A DNA stretch of 64,000 nt from positions 11,346,001-11,410,000 of the forward strand of contig NC_052122.1 in NCBI RefSeq assembly GCF_012273895.1. The letters run 5' to 3'. Shown here one piece after another: positions 38,739 through 53,109 of the stretch. Below the pieces are notes generated by a model that was not told where the DNA came from, did not search any database, and saw only the letters and a program-made list of their open reading frames with translations. The stretch's first letter is position 1, and each line of letters starts with the position of its first letter. A program made the position numbers and the translations under genes. The stretch is from Zerene cesonia. Taxonomy: Eukaryota; Arthropoda; Insecta; Lepidoptera; Pieridae.

Positions 38739-39428
38739 TTGTCATAAAAACTATCAGAAATAGCGAATCAATAAAACACTCTGTGAAATATAGTTCTATA
38801 TATTTATTTACTATTAAAATGTGTTACAATAACATCAATTGATACTTTATTTACAACAGCGTCATGAAAAAATATGCAATCTATTGGTATTTTACAAAAT
38901 ATTACGCAGCGGCGAGCTGTGAATGCTTATCTTTCTACTTACATAACAAAATAAACATCTAAGATCTTAAATTTTTGGTCTCTAAGATAACAGCTATCCA
39001 TAAACACTATGAAACTTACATAACAATAAAATTCGAATACAAAATTGAGATTCGTAATTTGTCATTTTATCAGTTAAATATTATAAAACATAATCTAATA
39101 GTTAGAATATAATTATAAAAATAACAAACTGAATTAAATATTTAACGCACTTAATTTTTTGTTGATTTAAAATTTGATATTGATATTCATGTTTAAATTA
39201 GGAAATAGTGTCGCAAATATATGATTTCAATAAAACAAATTATTCTTGAATATAGCTTGAGGATTCAGGAGTGACGAGGTTTATTAAAATAAAATAGAAA
39301 TAGCCAGCTTATGAACTAGCTTATGGATAGCACCAAATACAGGTGACTTCTAAAGAAATCTATTACAGTCCATATACTGTTACTGCACTTCACTGGCTGG
39401 GAACCCCTCCGTTCAGTACTATTCACAG
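38739..39428. other. Convergent intergenic spacer between SLC5 and SLC24 genes
   Basis: AT-rich spacer of 690 bases between two stop codons facing each other. It holds the SLC5 poly(A) signal at 38770-38775 and, for the minus strand, AATAAA as tttatt at 39280-39285. No other feature seen. Confidence 0.5.
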
Positions 39429-42400
39429 TTAAGACTTCAGCTCGTTTCTCCTGCAAGTGCGTACGTTCACCGGGAAGAAAACATTCAACTCAATGAGCGT
39501 AGCCAACACGAGGAACATGGCGTACATGCCCAAGCATGCCCTTCCCACTGCGGCGTCCAACTTGAACTTGTTAAACCAAAACGTGAGATATAAAAGCAGG
39601 AGCGTCGATAGCAACGATATAGCCGAGTATTCCAATCCCATCGAGTTTATCTTCACCTATTAAAACAATCACACATTTACATATATAACATAAATAAATA
39701 ATCGTCGCAAAGGTAAATATTTTATTTTTATTCCAGTTATGACGATCTACTATTTGAACATCTTTTCACAATATTGATATTTCAATATTATAAATACACA
39801 ACATAAGATTAAAAGCAATGCTATCACTATTATAATAACTATTGATATAGGAGATGATCACAACTGGAGGTGGGCCCAAAATTGCGTAGCAATAAAATAC
39901 AGTCGCTTAGCAAAACAAATCGTTCGCAGTGGACACTTGAAATATTCTAACCCAATAATGTCCTGGTTCAGCCGGCGTCAGCGAAGCCTTGATCAGCCAG
40001 GGCAGACCCAGACACAGAAGAATGTCGAAAGTGTTTGATCCAATTGAATTGCTGATGCCCATAGATCCGTGACCTATAAAGTCGAATAAACCATAAACAT
40101 CTGACATCACATGATTAATTGTGTATTTAGCTATTTTAACACATAATTAATATTATGATAGCGTTTCTATATAATTACTAGTTAACCATTGACAATTTAA
40201 TTAATTATAGCCACAATACCCAATACGTATACACTGATGTGGTTTTCATTATTGAATGATGAATGTTAAATGATATAGAATCTATAACACCTGAAATTTA
40301 AAATTGTTATATCTAATATAACCTTTCCATAAGATGAAATCTTCCATTTTAGGCGTTGAAATTAAGAAAGAAGTATAAAAAAGGAATAATTTTTATTACC
40401 TTGTTTCGCAACAATGACACTTGATACAGCCTCTGGAACGGAAGTGCCGGCTGCCAAAAATGTGATACCCATCACTGAATCGGGAATCATGAGGGTGTCA
40501 CCTATAAAAGCATGCCCACATGACTTGTCAGAAAAAATAATCATATTGTTAAGTAACCATATAGATATGAGTTATTTAACTCTGTCAGTTCAAATAAATC
40601 AAATAATGTATAATACTTTAAGTAGTCAAATCGGAAATTTAATACTTAGTTAAACTAGGATATTGTATACTCTGTCAAAATTAATAAACAAGTTTATGAA
40701 CTTACCAATGATTGTGATCATCCAAGCTACGATGTACGATAGAGAACCGATCCAAACAATACACATAAGGAATGTCAGTGGAAACCAATTCTTAAAACGC
40801 GGCTTCTCACAATCTGGTATTGTGAATAAGAACACTAAATGTATCGGCCAAGTAATAATCCAAGTTGCCTATAAAAGACGTTTTATAATACTCACTTTAA
40901 TTAATGTCGAATCATATACATTTTTTTGTTAATTTGTTAAAATGCTGTTAACACAAATAGGTAAAATATATAGTGACACATTATTAAAATATGTTGAGTA
41001 ATTATTATAGATAGATATATATTAAAAATATTTTAAAAACATTAAATTTAATCATACATTAATTTAATTACACTATGAAATTATGTTTCTCCATATTTCC
41101 ATCGTTAAATATAATATAATTATAATAGCCCTGTAATTACAACATCATTATTTAATTAAAAGCGTTCATAAGACTTCAGAAGATTGGAAAATCACGTAGT
41201 TATTTATAATTTAATTGGACAGATACAAAATGGATCGGAATATTTGCCGTGCCATTTGTCTACATAATCCGATTAAAACTTAAAACTACATCGCAAAAAC
41301 AAGGTATCATATTCTATGCTCGTGTTTGTAAACGTAGCTACGTTGTTGTATACCTTAGTGAGATTACTTCTACCAGATGGCCACTTCCACAATGAATGCT
41401 CATTTTCATCTAGCGCTTCCTTATTAGTGTCAACATTTTGATTAACTTCATCTGAGTGGACAATCTCCATGTCACCGACATTAACCGTCGTATCATCGTT
41501 GACCTTGGCATCATCTATCGTCATTTTCTTATCACCACTGTCTATAATAATTGGTCCAGCCTTTATATTACCATTGTGTTGATGATGATCAATGATTAAA
41601 TCGGTTTTATTATTTGATTTATCTTTTTCATCTGCAATAAAACTATCAATGATTTTGGGAACATGTAGTCAAATAGACAGTAAAAAGACAATAACGCACC
41701 GATCTCATCCGCGCTAGCATTTTCGTTCTTTTCTTCATCTGTCTTTATCATGTTTGAAACACACTTCCAACTCCCTGAAATACCGTACCATTAGACGTAA
41801 AAGTGAATAATTTTTTTTTAATACAATTGATATTTGCTATACTTACTCTTAGCAAAGTTTTGTATGGACTTATCATAGTACATTATACAAATATATACTC
41901 CGTATAAGAGGACCAGCAGGAAGGCTTCATACCATTGGACATACTCGTCATGCATGATGCAAATAAGTATTGAAACTGTGATGCCGTAAGCGAGGCAGTC
42001 TCTCGTTAAAGGCCACCAATCTAATGGTACAACCTGTGGTGAAGTAAACTCAATGAAAAATACGTATTGAAATAAAACATTAGGTTAATTTGTCTTCGAA
42101 ATTTCTGTCTGTGCTACTCACATGAGCAAAAATAAACAGTGACGGTTAAAATTATTAACAATTTTATAAAAAACAATAATAATCAATCAGTAGTTTTTTT
42201 TAGGGCACTAGACTCATTTCTTCTAGTAGATAATCGATTAATGACCTGAGTCGATATGCTACCTATCCAATATGCATAATCTTCAATTTCTAATCTAAAC
42301 CACTAAAGTTAAAAAGTGACAAAGATTTCATGATTACCATTCCCGCACCGATCCCACAGCAAGCAGCTACTGCGAGTATATTAAACACGGCAGAGCCTAC

Positions 42401-45400
42401 AATAGTTCCTACACCAATGTCACCTTCTGTGATGAATGTACCAATCACGTTCACAAACAGCTCTGGTGCAGACGTAGCGGCCGCCATGAATGTTGCGCCG
42501 GCGACATCATTAGTCATATTTAGGGCTGCAACAATTGTTATTCATTTACTGAGAAGACCTGTTGACTGCAACTGAACGTTCACTGTACCAGAAACGATAT
42601 TAGTAAAATCCTATTACGGTAATTAGATTATAACAATATTATGATCAATCAATCAGCAAATTGCTCACCTGTGCATATTCTATCAACAGCTGGCACAAAG
42701 AACTTGTCGCAAACAACGGCAAGCGCCAAGAAGAGGTAAATGGATATGAAGGCATGGAGCACAATTGCTCCATGCTGCCTCTGGAGCTCGGTAAACAGTC
42801 CCGTCGGGAAGTCATCTATAGCTGGTGGAGTGCAGTTACGAATATAACCATCTAGAAAAAGAAAAAGATATGTTACTTCTGTTTTTGTCAAGCTCTATTA
42901 GTTCTCAAAGTATTTTAGTGTATAACTATGGGATTCTATTAATAGCAGAGTCAATTGATACTCGAGTATACGACGGTTATATTCTTCCTGTATTTGTATA
43001 CAGGAAGATAATTCATTACCATTTTCATTCGCTTGTCCGTAAGAGCGCTGGCAAAATATTCCACTACGTTGAAACTGTAATTGTGAAGTAGATATATGCT
43101 AGTCTGTACTTGTTTCTATTTACATATTAGAATTGAGGAAAATTAAATTATATTATTGCAAATCTATATAAATAAAAATGAATCGCCAATTATGTTGATA
43201 AGCGTAAAACTCGAGAACAGCTCGACCAATTCGGCTAATCCTTTTTTAACGTTTTTTTTAAGGTATTCCTGTGCCTTACGGTTCTTATGCAGATAAAAAC
43301 GTACCACGGCTAAAACCGGTTCGAAACGCTAGTTGTCTAATAAACAAGTATAATAAAATTGATCTAGATTTTATTCATATTTCTCCCCTGTTATCTAAAA
43401 CACTGAAAATCATTCAAAATTCTAATAAACTTCATAGCTCGTTCATTATATGCCTCGCTTCTTTTTAACGTATAAACATTATAGGGATACAACAATTAAA
43501 TTAAATTCATACGAGAAAAGACAAAAATATTACTTTGCCTCGTTCATACGTTTCCACGAATTTATACTCCAATTAATTAATTGATTGCAAATCAGCATGT
43601 TACAGGCAAATGCACGAGTAAATAAAGAAATTAATTTTCTTTGTGTCAAGCATAGGTGAATTAATTACTACGGAAACAATCGAGTATTTCATGTAAACCA
43701 AAGATAAGATCTTATATTATGTGTTGCTGTGTACGCATTTTTTGTCCTGGAAGTTACACGTAAAACGTTATTAAAACTGAATGTTTATATTTATTTTTCT
43801 TTTACTTAATGGACATGATAAAATGGGCCAGAATTGTATGCAACAAAAATAAATTAACTATACGGGATGTAATTGAAGAGACCCTTCAAATAGCTACTTT
43901 TGAACTTAAACTATATATAGTTATTTAAATCATATATTTGGTTTTTGTAAAACTAAAATAATAACACACGTAGTACCAAGTTCCTGCTGTTTTTCATTTA
44001 ATTTGATAATTTATTGTATATATTGTAACTCAAACAAAAATCACGCGGCCGAAGTCCACAGACAACAACTAGAAAACTAGATCTTTGTGCCACTCGAAGA
44101 ATCGCGAGCAGGGTAGCAGTGGAATAAAGAAGCATAATCATCATAAATAAAGTATTTTGTTATTTTAATACCATGACCCATTGTATAGTTACTTAGACTC
44201 AAGCATATTTCCTTAGATTGGTTGTTTAAAATTCGGTATATGCTACGAAATCCCTATTCTTCAGAATATTTGTCAGCAAAATTGCGAAGATTTTATGGTG
44301 CACAATAAAGTGTTTCTTCATTCTTTGTTCTATATTATGGTGTAAAAGTTTTCATTCATTCGTTTCTGATGACATCGTATATTATGAGATCCAGTTGAAT
44401 AACGCGATGCGTGTGCAAGCTACAATTAACATAATGTATTCACAAAAACTCCAGAACAATTCTAGGAAATCTATTTATTCGTATGAATCATGCGAGCATT
44501 ATAATATGGTCTAATGAGCGTTCAAAACGCGTCGGCAAAATCGTTATAGTATGTAGAACGGCACTGAAATGCATATCTTATTAAATGTAAATACATTTTC
44601 TTCTGGTACAAACAATATGGATCTTTCATATTATTATTTTGTGTGACTTGAAATTTTTGTTGAGAGTAAACGCCTAAATACTGTACCAATTTTTAAATGA
44701 CTCTATTTTTACAATTTACTTCGTTAAATTTGAACCGATAATACTGTAGTTTAATTATATAGTAACTTATTAATAAATTGCGTTAAAAACTCCAATTATA
44801 TTGTATGTCCGACGTAATTTATTTTATAAGCACCAATCAAGATCATGACAGTACAATATCAACCTTGATACACATGATAAAAACACAAAATTAAATAATC
44901 TGTGCAATTATATGTACGATTATTCGAGAATCGAACTAAATTTATGATGATTTGTTTATGTTGAAACAAGTTATGGGAAGTTATTTTATTTAGCGACAGT
45001 TGGTAACTAGATTAGTGCGATAGTAATGCACATGCACTGTTATATTATTTTCGCTGGTTTCACCCTACAATTTCAGTACTAAAACCGCAAAAGTCTAATA
45101 TATAAATGGGTAAAGAAATGAAATGGAATGGACAGTAAATCAAATATTTCGACAATTCACAGTACGAGTGATAAACATGCAACATTAAAAATCCTATTGT
45201 CTACAGGTTTTTTATAGAGAAATATAATGGCATTGTATTATTACTTTTTCGGATTACATTTGGGTTAGCTTATAATACTGTAACCACAAATTCTATTTTA
45301 CACTGGGCTAGGGTAGGCTTGGTTATTTGTTAATGGTAATTTGCAATTAGATTTATTAAACATCAGCACTTTACAATGAATGCACCTCATAGTTTATAGA

Positions 45401-48400
45401 ACAGTCTATAATTAGATCTCCTACTAACGAATTTCGATTCAAGGATCTAACAGCCCAATTCATTGTTTTTATAACCCCTTTTTTCATATTGTTATGACCT
45501 CCAAACTTGTTAATGAATTGTTATATGAAATTACTGCTTTAAATCATAGGCATTCTAGAATGTTTTATTTTTATAATCATTTACATTTCCGTCAGCGAAT
45601 TTATGAAGAGCACTTGAGTAACATTGTAAAACACTTTTGTTAAGCCTTTTTATTAATAGCATAGATTACAAAGTATAACCACTATATAAACACTATCTTC
45701 TTATCTATAATTCTATGATTTTCACGCATAACTCAAGAAAAATACGCATTTAATTTATATATTTGGGCTTTAGCTGTTGATAAATTGTGTAGATAAAATT
45801 TGCTAGGCTCGTGCCACATATTGATATGTTTTATTAATTGATTATAAGTTTTATTTAGTTATAAGACGTTTGCAAAAAGAAATGCAGTCCTTGACAAATG
45901 GCACGATTCATCTAGGTATTCATTACCTCTATGACGACAGTCCGGTCAATCTAGACATTCAAATGTACAAACATTCACGTACTATAACAATACTTAGAAA
46001 ATAAATTATTCAAGGTCAAAGGTCAAAAAGATTTTTTTGCGGTTTTCAACAAAACAGTGAGTTATATGATTTTATTATATAGTCACTTCTTTAAGTTAGA
46101 TCAAAGATCTTGAAATTATCTTATAAAAGTGTGTAGTTTCGTGTTTCCCTTAAGATTGTTCCGTTTTCACAATTTTTTTGTCGTCAATTTATAGCTAATT
46201 GTGTAACGCGAAAGATAATACGCTTGATGCTCTGTCACGAAAAAATTACTAAACGAATTGATAGTGGCAGTGGTTGTATCCTACTATCTTATGTACCAGA
46301 ATAACAAGCTTAAAATATACTCGCTTTGGCCAGAGGGTTCTTCCGCGGAGATCCTCCTCTAAATAATTATACAAAATAAGCGTCCCGCTACGAAACATGA
46401 CTATGAAAGTCGTATATCTGATATATCACAAACAAAATTGCGATTTTACTATGTAAGAATGATTTTACATTTGCGCCTCTCGCGCCCCTCTTTTTGCGTC
46501 GAGGGTTAAGAAAACATTGTAGGAGACAAACTTAGTTTTGGTAGGCTCACCCTCAAATAACAAAGCATTGCGTAAACAGCGCGATAATAATACAGTTTGA
46601 CTAAATTTAATATACACTTGTATTGTATTGTTTCTTCTCTCATTTCATAATTTTTTTAAATACAGGTCTTTCCTGTTTAAAAACAATTTTAAGTGTGAAT
46701 TAACGGCCACCATCAGAGGTCAGTGTCACATGTTTCTAATTAATCTGTATTTTGTTATTACATTTAAATAAATTGTTATTGTGATCAATAACAATTATAA
46801 TAAGCAATGTGCGCAGTTGACATGCTCTTAAGCCATATTTCCTGTTTTATTTAATCTAGCTAACGTGATAAAATGTTTATGTAGGTATTGTAATAATAAT
46901 ACGATTTTTTGCTATCAACGTGAATGTAAATAAATATATATTATGGTGTCTGTTTAGAGCAAAGAAAAATTCCGATTTTAATCTCATCCATAACAAATGT
47001 GTTTAATACACTTTAGAAATACCGAATAGTACGAAATATGTACGTAAGCCTTTACTCCAAAATATATCGTTAAAACCTGTGTTTAGATATCAGTTATTTA
47101 CTTGTAAACTGTAATTACATAAAGAGAGAAAAATTTAATTTAGTTTACGAATTCACTGGACTAAAGCGTATTTAAATTTTTGATCATTCATTAACGTAGC
47201 TAACACTACAACATACAGCATAAGGCAACTTTAAAAATCAATAAAGCTTCAAACTTCAATGCAAATAGTAACAATTTATAAGTAGTAAAATAGTTACAAA
47301 TTGCAGTAGCCATTGCGTCGTGCGTGCTACTTCTAGTTGGCACTTCGTCAAATGCACTCCAAGGAAATTGACTGATCAAAGGCAACGGAAGTCCATATTA
47401 GCGAGCCGATATTGAGTTCTTTCTATCGTTAGTGATATACGTATTGTAAGTTGAATAATTGGTGCACGCGTTTGCACGGCGCTGTTGCCTCAATGTTAAC
47501 CTGATGGCGTTTGCATCGAGGCATTCATTACCTGTGCCTGTATGTATGTAACCGACTCGTTAGACTCGATTTTTACCGACATTAAACGGATTTTATCCAC
47601 AGTTTGTACACTTATCAATGATCGGTGGCATTCATGTCATAAAACAACTATTTCTTGAGTTTCATAGTTCATCTTACTATCTTGATTAAGATCAGCAAGA
47701 TTAAATTATTTACCTACGTAGACTCTATATAAGAGCAAATAAGACAATTTAGTTTAAACTATATTTATTTTATGCTATAGCGGACAATCGAGCTTGTTCG
47801 CGTAATGGTAAGTGAACATGAAACATTTGCAGAGTTAGGGCCTCTACCCATCAAACAAAAACATGTCCTCTAAGAAACGCAATCTAGAAATGTAATATTT
47901 AAATGTACCTACGCAACGAACAGAAGAGAACGTTAACATTTTTTTTTTTAATTAGTAAACCCCGAAATCTAGTTTGTTAATTAATTGATTAATTTTTGTT
48001 TTGAAAATGCATCAAATTTAAATTAATGCACACATTTCCACATATTATAAAATCTCATTAATTTATTTACGTTTTTTTTAGTTTCATTTCATAATAAAAA
48101 AGGAATCATCAGTACTATATTTCTAATTCTTTCGGTCAGTTTACGAAATATCATTGAAACAAACAATCGACAATTTAGTCATCAAGATATCTTGTAAACG
48201 AAATTATAATGAGTTTCGAACGGCAGTGGCGTAAGACGCGTTCCCCACACAAACTCCCAGAAGGGTATAGCAACTCTAAGTAGGCAACCGCAGAAAAAAA
48301 AGAGCAATTGAAAAGTACATAAACTACCCACTCGATTCCACACCTCAAAATAATGCAGCTCGGGGCGCAGGATTCAAATATTAAACCGATTAAACTTAAC

Positions 48401-51400
48401 CTAAACGAATTCCGGTTTTTTTGTACGAATTCAAATTAGTCTGTTTAGTAGATGGGATTTTAATAGAGAAGATAATAATTATCTACCAAAAGGGTTAAGG
48501 ACGTCCTTGGGGGAGGTACCGATCCTATTTAAAATGGTATCATATGATTAAAATTCCTTAGTAGACACGAAAACAATCAAGTCAATCTATTGAAAGCCAA
48601 CGAAATTATCGAGACGCTGTAACCCGGCGTCACACGGATTACAAATAACCTTTGCTAATCCAGACTGTATAATCTATCTCTTATTTTTCTTATTAGGTGT
48701 TTTCGCGTGAAATAGAAACGAATATCCATCCCTCAATACTTACAAATTAATGCGTTTATAATATTAGTAGGCTTTGTTAGATTTTTCCAAAAAATTCAGT
48801 AGCATCGAAAATCTCCTTTGTCCTTGTGATATCGTTGAAAATATTGCAGAAAGTCGGCCACTTAACATTGAACATGGAGATAGATTGGATAGATAGTTGT
48901 AGGCGTTATAATAAGACAGCGTAATGCGCAATTCACTTTAGCAGTGTAATCTAATATAATTTAAGACTTAGATAATCTCAAATAACGTTTTTATTAATTT
49001 TTATTACAGTAATATTGAATTGATAAGGTGCATTAGTTATTATTTACCACGCTTTTATTAGCTTCACACGTATTGTATGTAACCGACTCCTTTTAAAACA
49101 ATTTTGAAACACTTTAAATGAACAGATTTATTTCAAAGATTGCAGTTCATCAAGGATCAGTGATAACACAATAATTTCATGAGTTTATCGCATTATCCTG
49201 ATTAGGATCGCAAGGATAAAATAATTTCCTTATGTATACTCCGTATACGAGCACGTGAGACTATTTGGTTGATTCTGTCATTGAACAGTGTTTTTTAGGT
49301 CTTTGAAATATATTAATTATTATTTAAGCACAGTTTCGCTTGGATAAAGTTAAAAAAACTGGTGTTGCATAATTGATGGATTCAAAATACAGTAAATACT
49401 GTATGAGTATTTAACTAAGCTCTTATTACAAAAGAAGGGTCAATCTGAATGTACATTAAAAATAAAAATTAAAATATTGACAACAATCATGCAATACCAA
49501 TAATATGCATTTATTTTTAATATCTTCCCATTATTTTGTACGTACTACTTTATTTAAGTTTATAAAAAAATAAAACATTGAAGCGTTCACGGAATGGAAA
49601 TAACAGTTTCACACAAAATAAATTAATAAAATGGTCGCTATGCTATTAATGTTTAGTGCACAAATTTAATTATTTAATCTATATACATACATATGTACCT
49701 AGGAATTCACTCAACATATTTCATATATCATAACACTATTAGTCGTAATACGAGCATCATTATACTAATCTTACGTAGATAGTAAATTAACGAATAGTAA
49801 ATAATAATAATTATAATAAAGCAAAGCACGTTGAGCAATGTTGTATAAAACAAATTATCATTCATAAAACCGGTATGATGACGAGGTTTAAACGATTACA
49901 AATCACCTAAACATTTTTAAAAAGGTTATTCAAACCAGTATTAAGATTTTAAGCAAATGTGCAGGTATGTTCTAATCTACTAATAACACTAAAAAGTTTT
50001 GTTTGATTTTTAATAAAATACCAGTCGGTTGAAAAAATTTTTCTTAAGAGATTGTCCATTGAGAATGCTATAGATGATATATAGTATAAAACATCATTTA
50101 CTTGCGACATTAGTGAATCCGCAAGGCACAACTAGTATTGCATGGATGACAAATCCTATTCATAGAAAACTGACGCGAAAACAACGTTGTCTTTTTTTTT
50201 ATTTATATTGCTTTTTTTTTAATAATCAAATGTACGAAAAACAATTATAATAGGATTATAAACAAATATAAATTTGCGCGCGCTTTTCTTTATCGAAGTA
50301 CTGTCAAATTGACATTTCACGCATATAGGACCGCGCTAATGTTACCCGTGCTAACATATTCGTTACAATCCAACGTTACAACTTTAGAACGATGTACCTA
50401 TAAAAGCAAACATCATACACAGTTATATTTATGTATACAATAAGAGTCCAGGCTCTATGTACGTATCTATAACAAGTCCTTTTGTAACTTCAATAAAGTC
50501 ACTTTAGTAAAGTCTCGGCATTGAAGAGACTAAGTTCATCGCTCCAGATTGCGTTGAGCCTTGTCATAATATATCCTGCAATGGACTTTGGATATCAATT
50601 CTTCATGGCAATTTTTTTTTCTTTGAATTTTTTTTAATATTGCGATATGTGACTATGTGACATTAACCTAAAGGGAGGATCAATGAAATAAGTTAGCATA
50701 CAATTAATATGAAATGTATCTATAGATATTAAACGATTCAGTGTCATTATGTTATTGCAATGAAAACAAATAGGAATTATGCGAAAAATTCGCCCATTTT
50801 AATTTAGTAAAATATACGATATTATACATAAAATAAGCAAAAATTCTCGGCATATTATGCTACTTAAAGTAGCAACAATAAGTTGTCTGGACTACACAAT
50901 TGCGCACCTGATGTGCAGTTTGCGAAAAATTGCATACAGTATCTCATATATCCCTGTATTGCAAACTTCACCGATCTTGGAAACAGTGCTCCCACGCGCA
51001 AATTTACCTTCAGTTAAATGTCAAACGCAAACGAACGGGCACAATTAGACAAGCAAGTGAATACTTTGATTTGATTTTAGGCACTCGTTGGTCGCGTGAA
51101 TCGTCAACCTTGTGAGCCCTGCTTGAATCGCGACAATTGTCAATTGTGACACCGGATGAATACAAGATAGCATGCCTCCCCCTAGCTATGTTTGGATCGA
51201 CGCCGCTCAAAGGAAAAATTCTGGCTCTGAGAAATTGCACAACGCACGCTCAAGAAATTTTCGTAATAGAATTCTTTCTTATCTGGATTTCAAAGGGCAA
51301 AGTCTAAATTGAATTATGTTTGTTGGATTCGGTGCCTTATCATTTAAAAGCTGTGAAGTGATTGGCTTATTAATATTTACCCGTATAGACATGCCAATTG

Positions 51401-51930
51401 GTCAATTATCTATAACAAAATATGTCATTACTTGTAATTAAAACTATAGTTTAATCTGAAAAAAGCGATAGCAATGAATGAAGAAAATTTGCACAACTAC
51501 GACAATTATGATACATTTTGTACAATACCACAACGGAGTTTAAAAATAGGAACCTATCAGGATCTATTAGCATTCATCATACCATCCCATCTAATCGCTT
51601 ATTAAAACAAATCTTTCCAGAAGGTTAAACGCAAAGGTGCGGTGTCCAACAGTCCATTGTGGGCCACGCCCGTTCAAATCAACTCGCATACGTACCTGTA
51701 ATACCTGGCCCCATACTTACGGTACACCACGCACTTCACCGAAACACATACACCTTCCTTTCACATCACCTGCGGTTCACCAGTCACGGGTTATGCGTAC
51801 CTCTGTCTGAGGCAGTCATCGTCGCTGTGTTTCTGACGTCCTGGAGCGTCACACTCGTCCAAATGCCGACGCTCGACGACACATAATGGACACTGCTCGT
51901 CAAAAGAAGAATACGGCCAATTATTTTCAT
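39429..51930 (-). CDS. K+-dependent Na+/Ca2+ exchanger (SLC24/NCKX), minus-strand paralogue
   Basis: CaCA-superfamily antiporter that exports Ca2+ with K+ in exchange for Na+. Exons in transcript order: 51930-51801 (candidate), 42851-42669, 42525-42338, 42033-41847, 41774-41700, 41631-41354, 40868-40706, 40501-40400, 40073-39937, 39656-39429 (stop TAA 39431-39429). Phases agree throughout; with the candidate first exon the protein is 556 aa, a usual NCKX length. It has RNCTPPAIDDFP before the first core TM, alpha-1 repeat GATFMAAATSAPEL and GTIVGSAVFN, a long acidic cytosolic loop (about residues 230-347, Asp/Asn/Lys-rich), and alpha-2 repeat FLAAGTSVPEAVSSVIVAKQ plus GSNTFDILLCLGLPW. The alpha-1 Glu and the Asp of FDIL are kept; the other alpha-2 acidic residue is Glu (SVPE). 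Convergent with the SLC5 gene. The subtype is uncertain. Confidence 0.9.
42983..43008. repeat. Small perfect hairpin, 11-bp arms
   Basis: tcttcctgtat, loop ttgt, atacaggaaga. Confidence 0.8.
43160..43335 (+). repeat. Decayed dispersed repeat ('ctcgagaacagctcgaccaa')
   Basis: Contains aaaatgaatcgccaattatg, gataagcgtaaaactcgaga and a 3' end near cgaaacgctagttgtc. A shorter relative is at 57590-57680. Confidence 0.5.
51801..51930 (-). CDS. Candidate first exon of the minus-strand SLC24 gene
   Basis: On the minus strand, ATG at 51930 opens MKIIGRILLLTSSVHYVSSS through TMTASDR, 43 codons plus one base, ending cagag|gtacgc. Phase 1 joins exon 42851-42669 to give a D-GYIRNC junction, parallel to the D-GRFTS junction of the plus-strand paralogue. 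The hydrophobic start fits the cleaved or first membrane segment of NCKX proteins. The intron would be about 8.9 kb. No other good first exon was found, but the peptide is not conserved enough to be sure. Confidence 0.45.
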
Positions 51931-52464
51931 ACAATGTATACGTCGGCACTCGGTCTGCGCAAGCGACTCTCTGCTTCAGAGTCGTACGAATTGGTATTAA
52001 TTGTGTCGAATTAAGGACCAATAGCCGTTGAATTGATGGTACGGTAATCAAATTTGTGGGTTTATTTATGACTGTGATACGGTTAATTCTAATGTTGTAT
52101 GGTTTTTGAATGGATTTTATTGGAAGGTAGTCTGTACTGTCTTAAAATGTAGGATTATTATTGACCATTGTAGATTCAATTGCTAGAATGAGCCTTATAT
52201 GTGGTAGGAAAAGATAAAAGATTGTACGTACATCTTCTGTTAAGGTAAGTGGGTCATAATTTTTTTGTTTAAACTATAAATGAAGATTTTGCTAGCTACT
52301 TTATTCGTTTTAAAATACGTAACCTTTCTTTTTTTTGTTATTTTTAGTTGATAGTGTAATATTTCCTTATCGTGTTTTTATATAATATATTCAAATAACA
52401 GTATAAGAAACAGAATTGAGTATTCTCGTTTTGTTTTAACATGTTTGTATTCGATCCGTTTTTA

Positions 52465-52790
52465 TACCCACTACGATTATAGGTGCGAAAGTAACTCTGT
52501 CTGTCAGTTTGTCTCTTCTTCACACCTAAACCACTGTACCGTCTAAATGAAATATGACGTAAAGATAGTTCCATATCCGAGAAAGGACATAGGTTAGTTT
52601 TTATCCGAGAAATCCTAGGGTCTCTTTGCGAGATTAAAATTAGTGATATGTATTTGCCTTATCATTTCCCTGATTATAACCATAAATAAAATATATAATT
52701 AATATATTAATAAGTCACAGTTGTAAAAGAGGAAATATTTGTATATAAGTTATAATTAACACAAGCAAAGCCGTGGCGAATAGCTAGTAT
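52465..52790 (+). repeat. Decayed dispersed repeat
   Basis: Starts acccactacgattataggtg, contains ctgtctgtcagtttgtctct and ends caaagccgtggcgaatagct agt, like the other families' 3' ends. Confidence 0.5.
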
Positions 52791-52907
52791 GGAATAATTA
52801 CTTAAAATATAATCTCGAGAATGCAAATATATTCTTGTACCAACTAATCTTATGTACAGCTAGATTCTATTTTTAGATTATATTTATGAGCTTAATTTAT
52901 TTTGCTA

Positions 52908-53000
52908 CTAGTTGTGCCCCGCGGTTTCACTCGCATAGGAACAAGCATACAAAAGCAAGTATGCGTATGTCATCTTCGTAATTCTGCGAGCAAACTCGCG
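52908..53000 (-). repeat. Repeat fragment
   Basis: actagttgtgccccgcggtt tcactcgcat is the reverse-oriented 3' end of the SINE/RTE-like family; the rest is diverged. Confidence 0.5.
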
Positions 53001-53109
53001 TGCAGTTATTAGTCGTATTAGAAAACTATTACGTAATGATTGCATTACACTAATAGCTTTTAATGAGGCCTTGTAATAGTTAGAGCTAAGTCATTTTAGC
53101 ATTATCTTC

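Larger units (their letters stand above)
42852..51800. other. Large first intron of the minus-strand SLC24 gene (inferred)
   Basis: Almost no coding signal. It contains short repeat scraps near 43160-43330, 46195-46340, 47785-47830 and 48750-48780, and a small hairpin at 42983-43008. It is intronic only if the 51801-51930 first exon is right; otherwise it is largely intergenic. Confidence 0.4.

Noticed and set aside
42330..42575. 81-codon plus-strand ORF over the SLC24 alpha-1 exon
   Set aside because: Antisense shadow of a conserved exchanger exon on the minus strand.
51010..51240. Minus-strand ORF of 76 codons as an alternative SLC24 first exon
   Set aside because: Not hydrophobic at its N-terminus and no donor in the needed phase was found.
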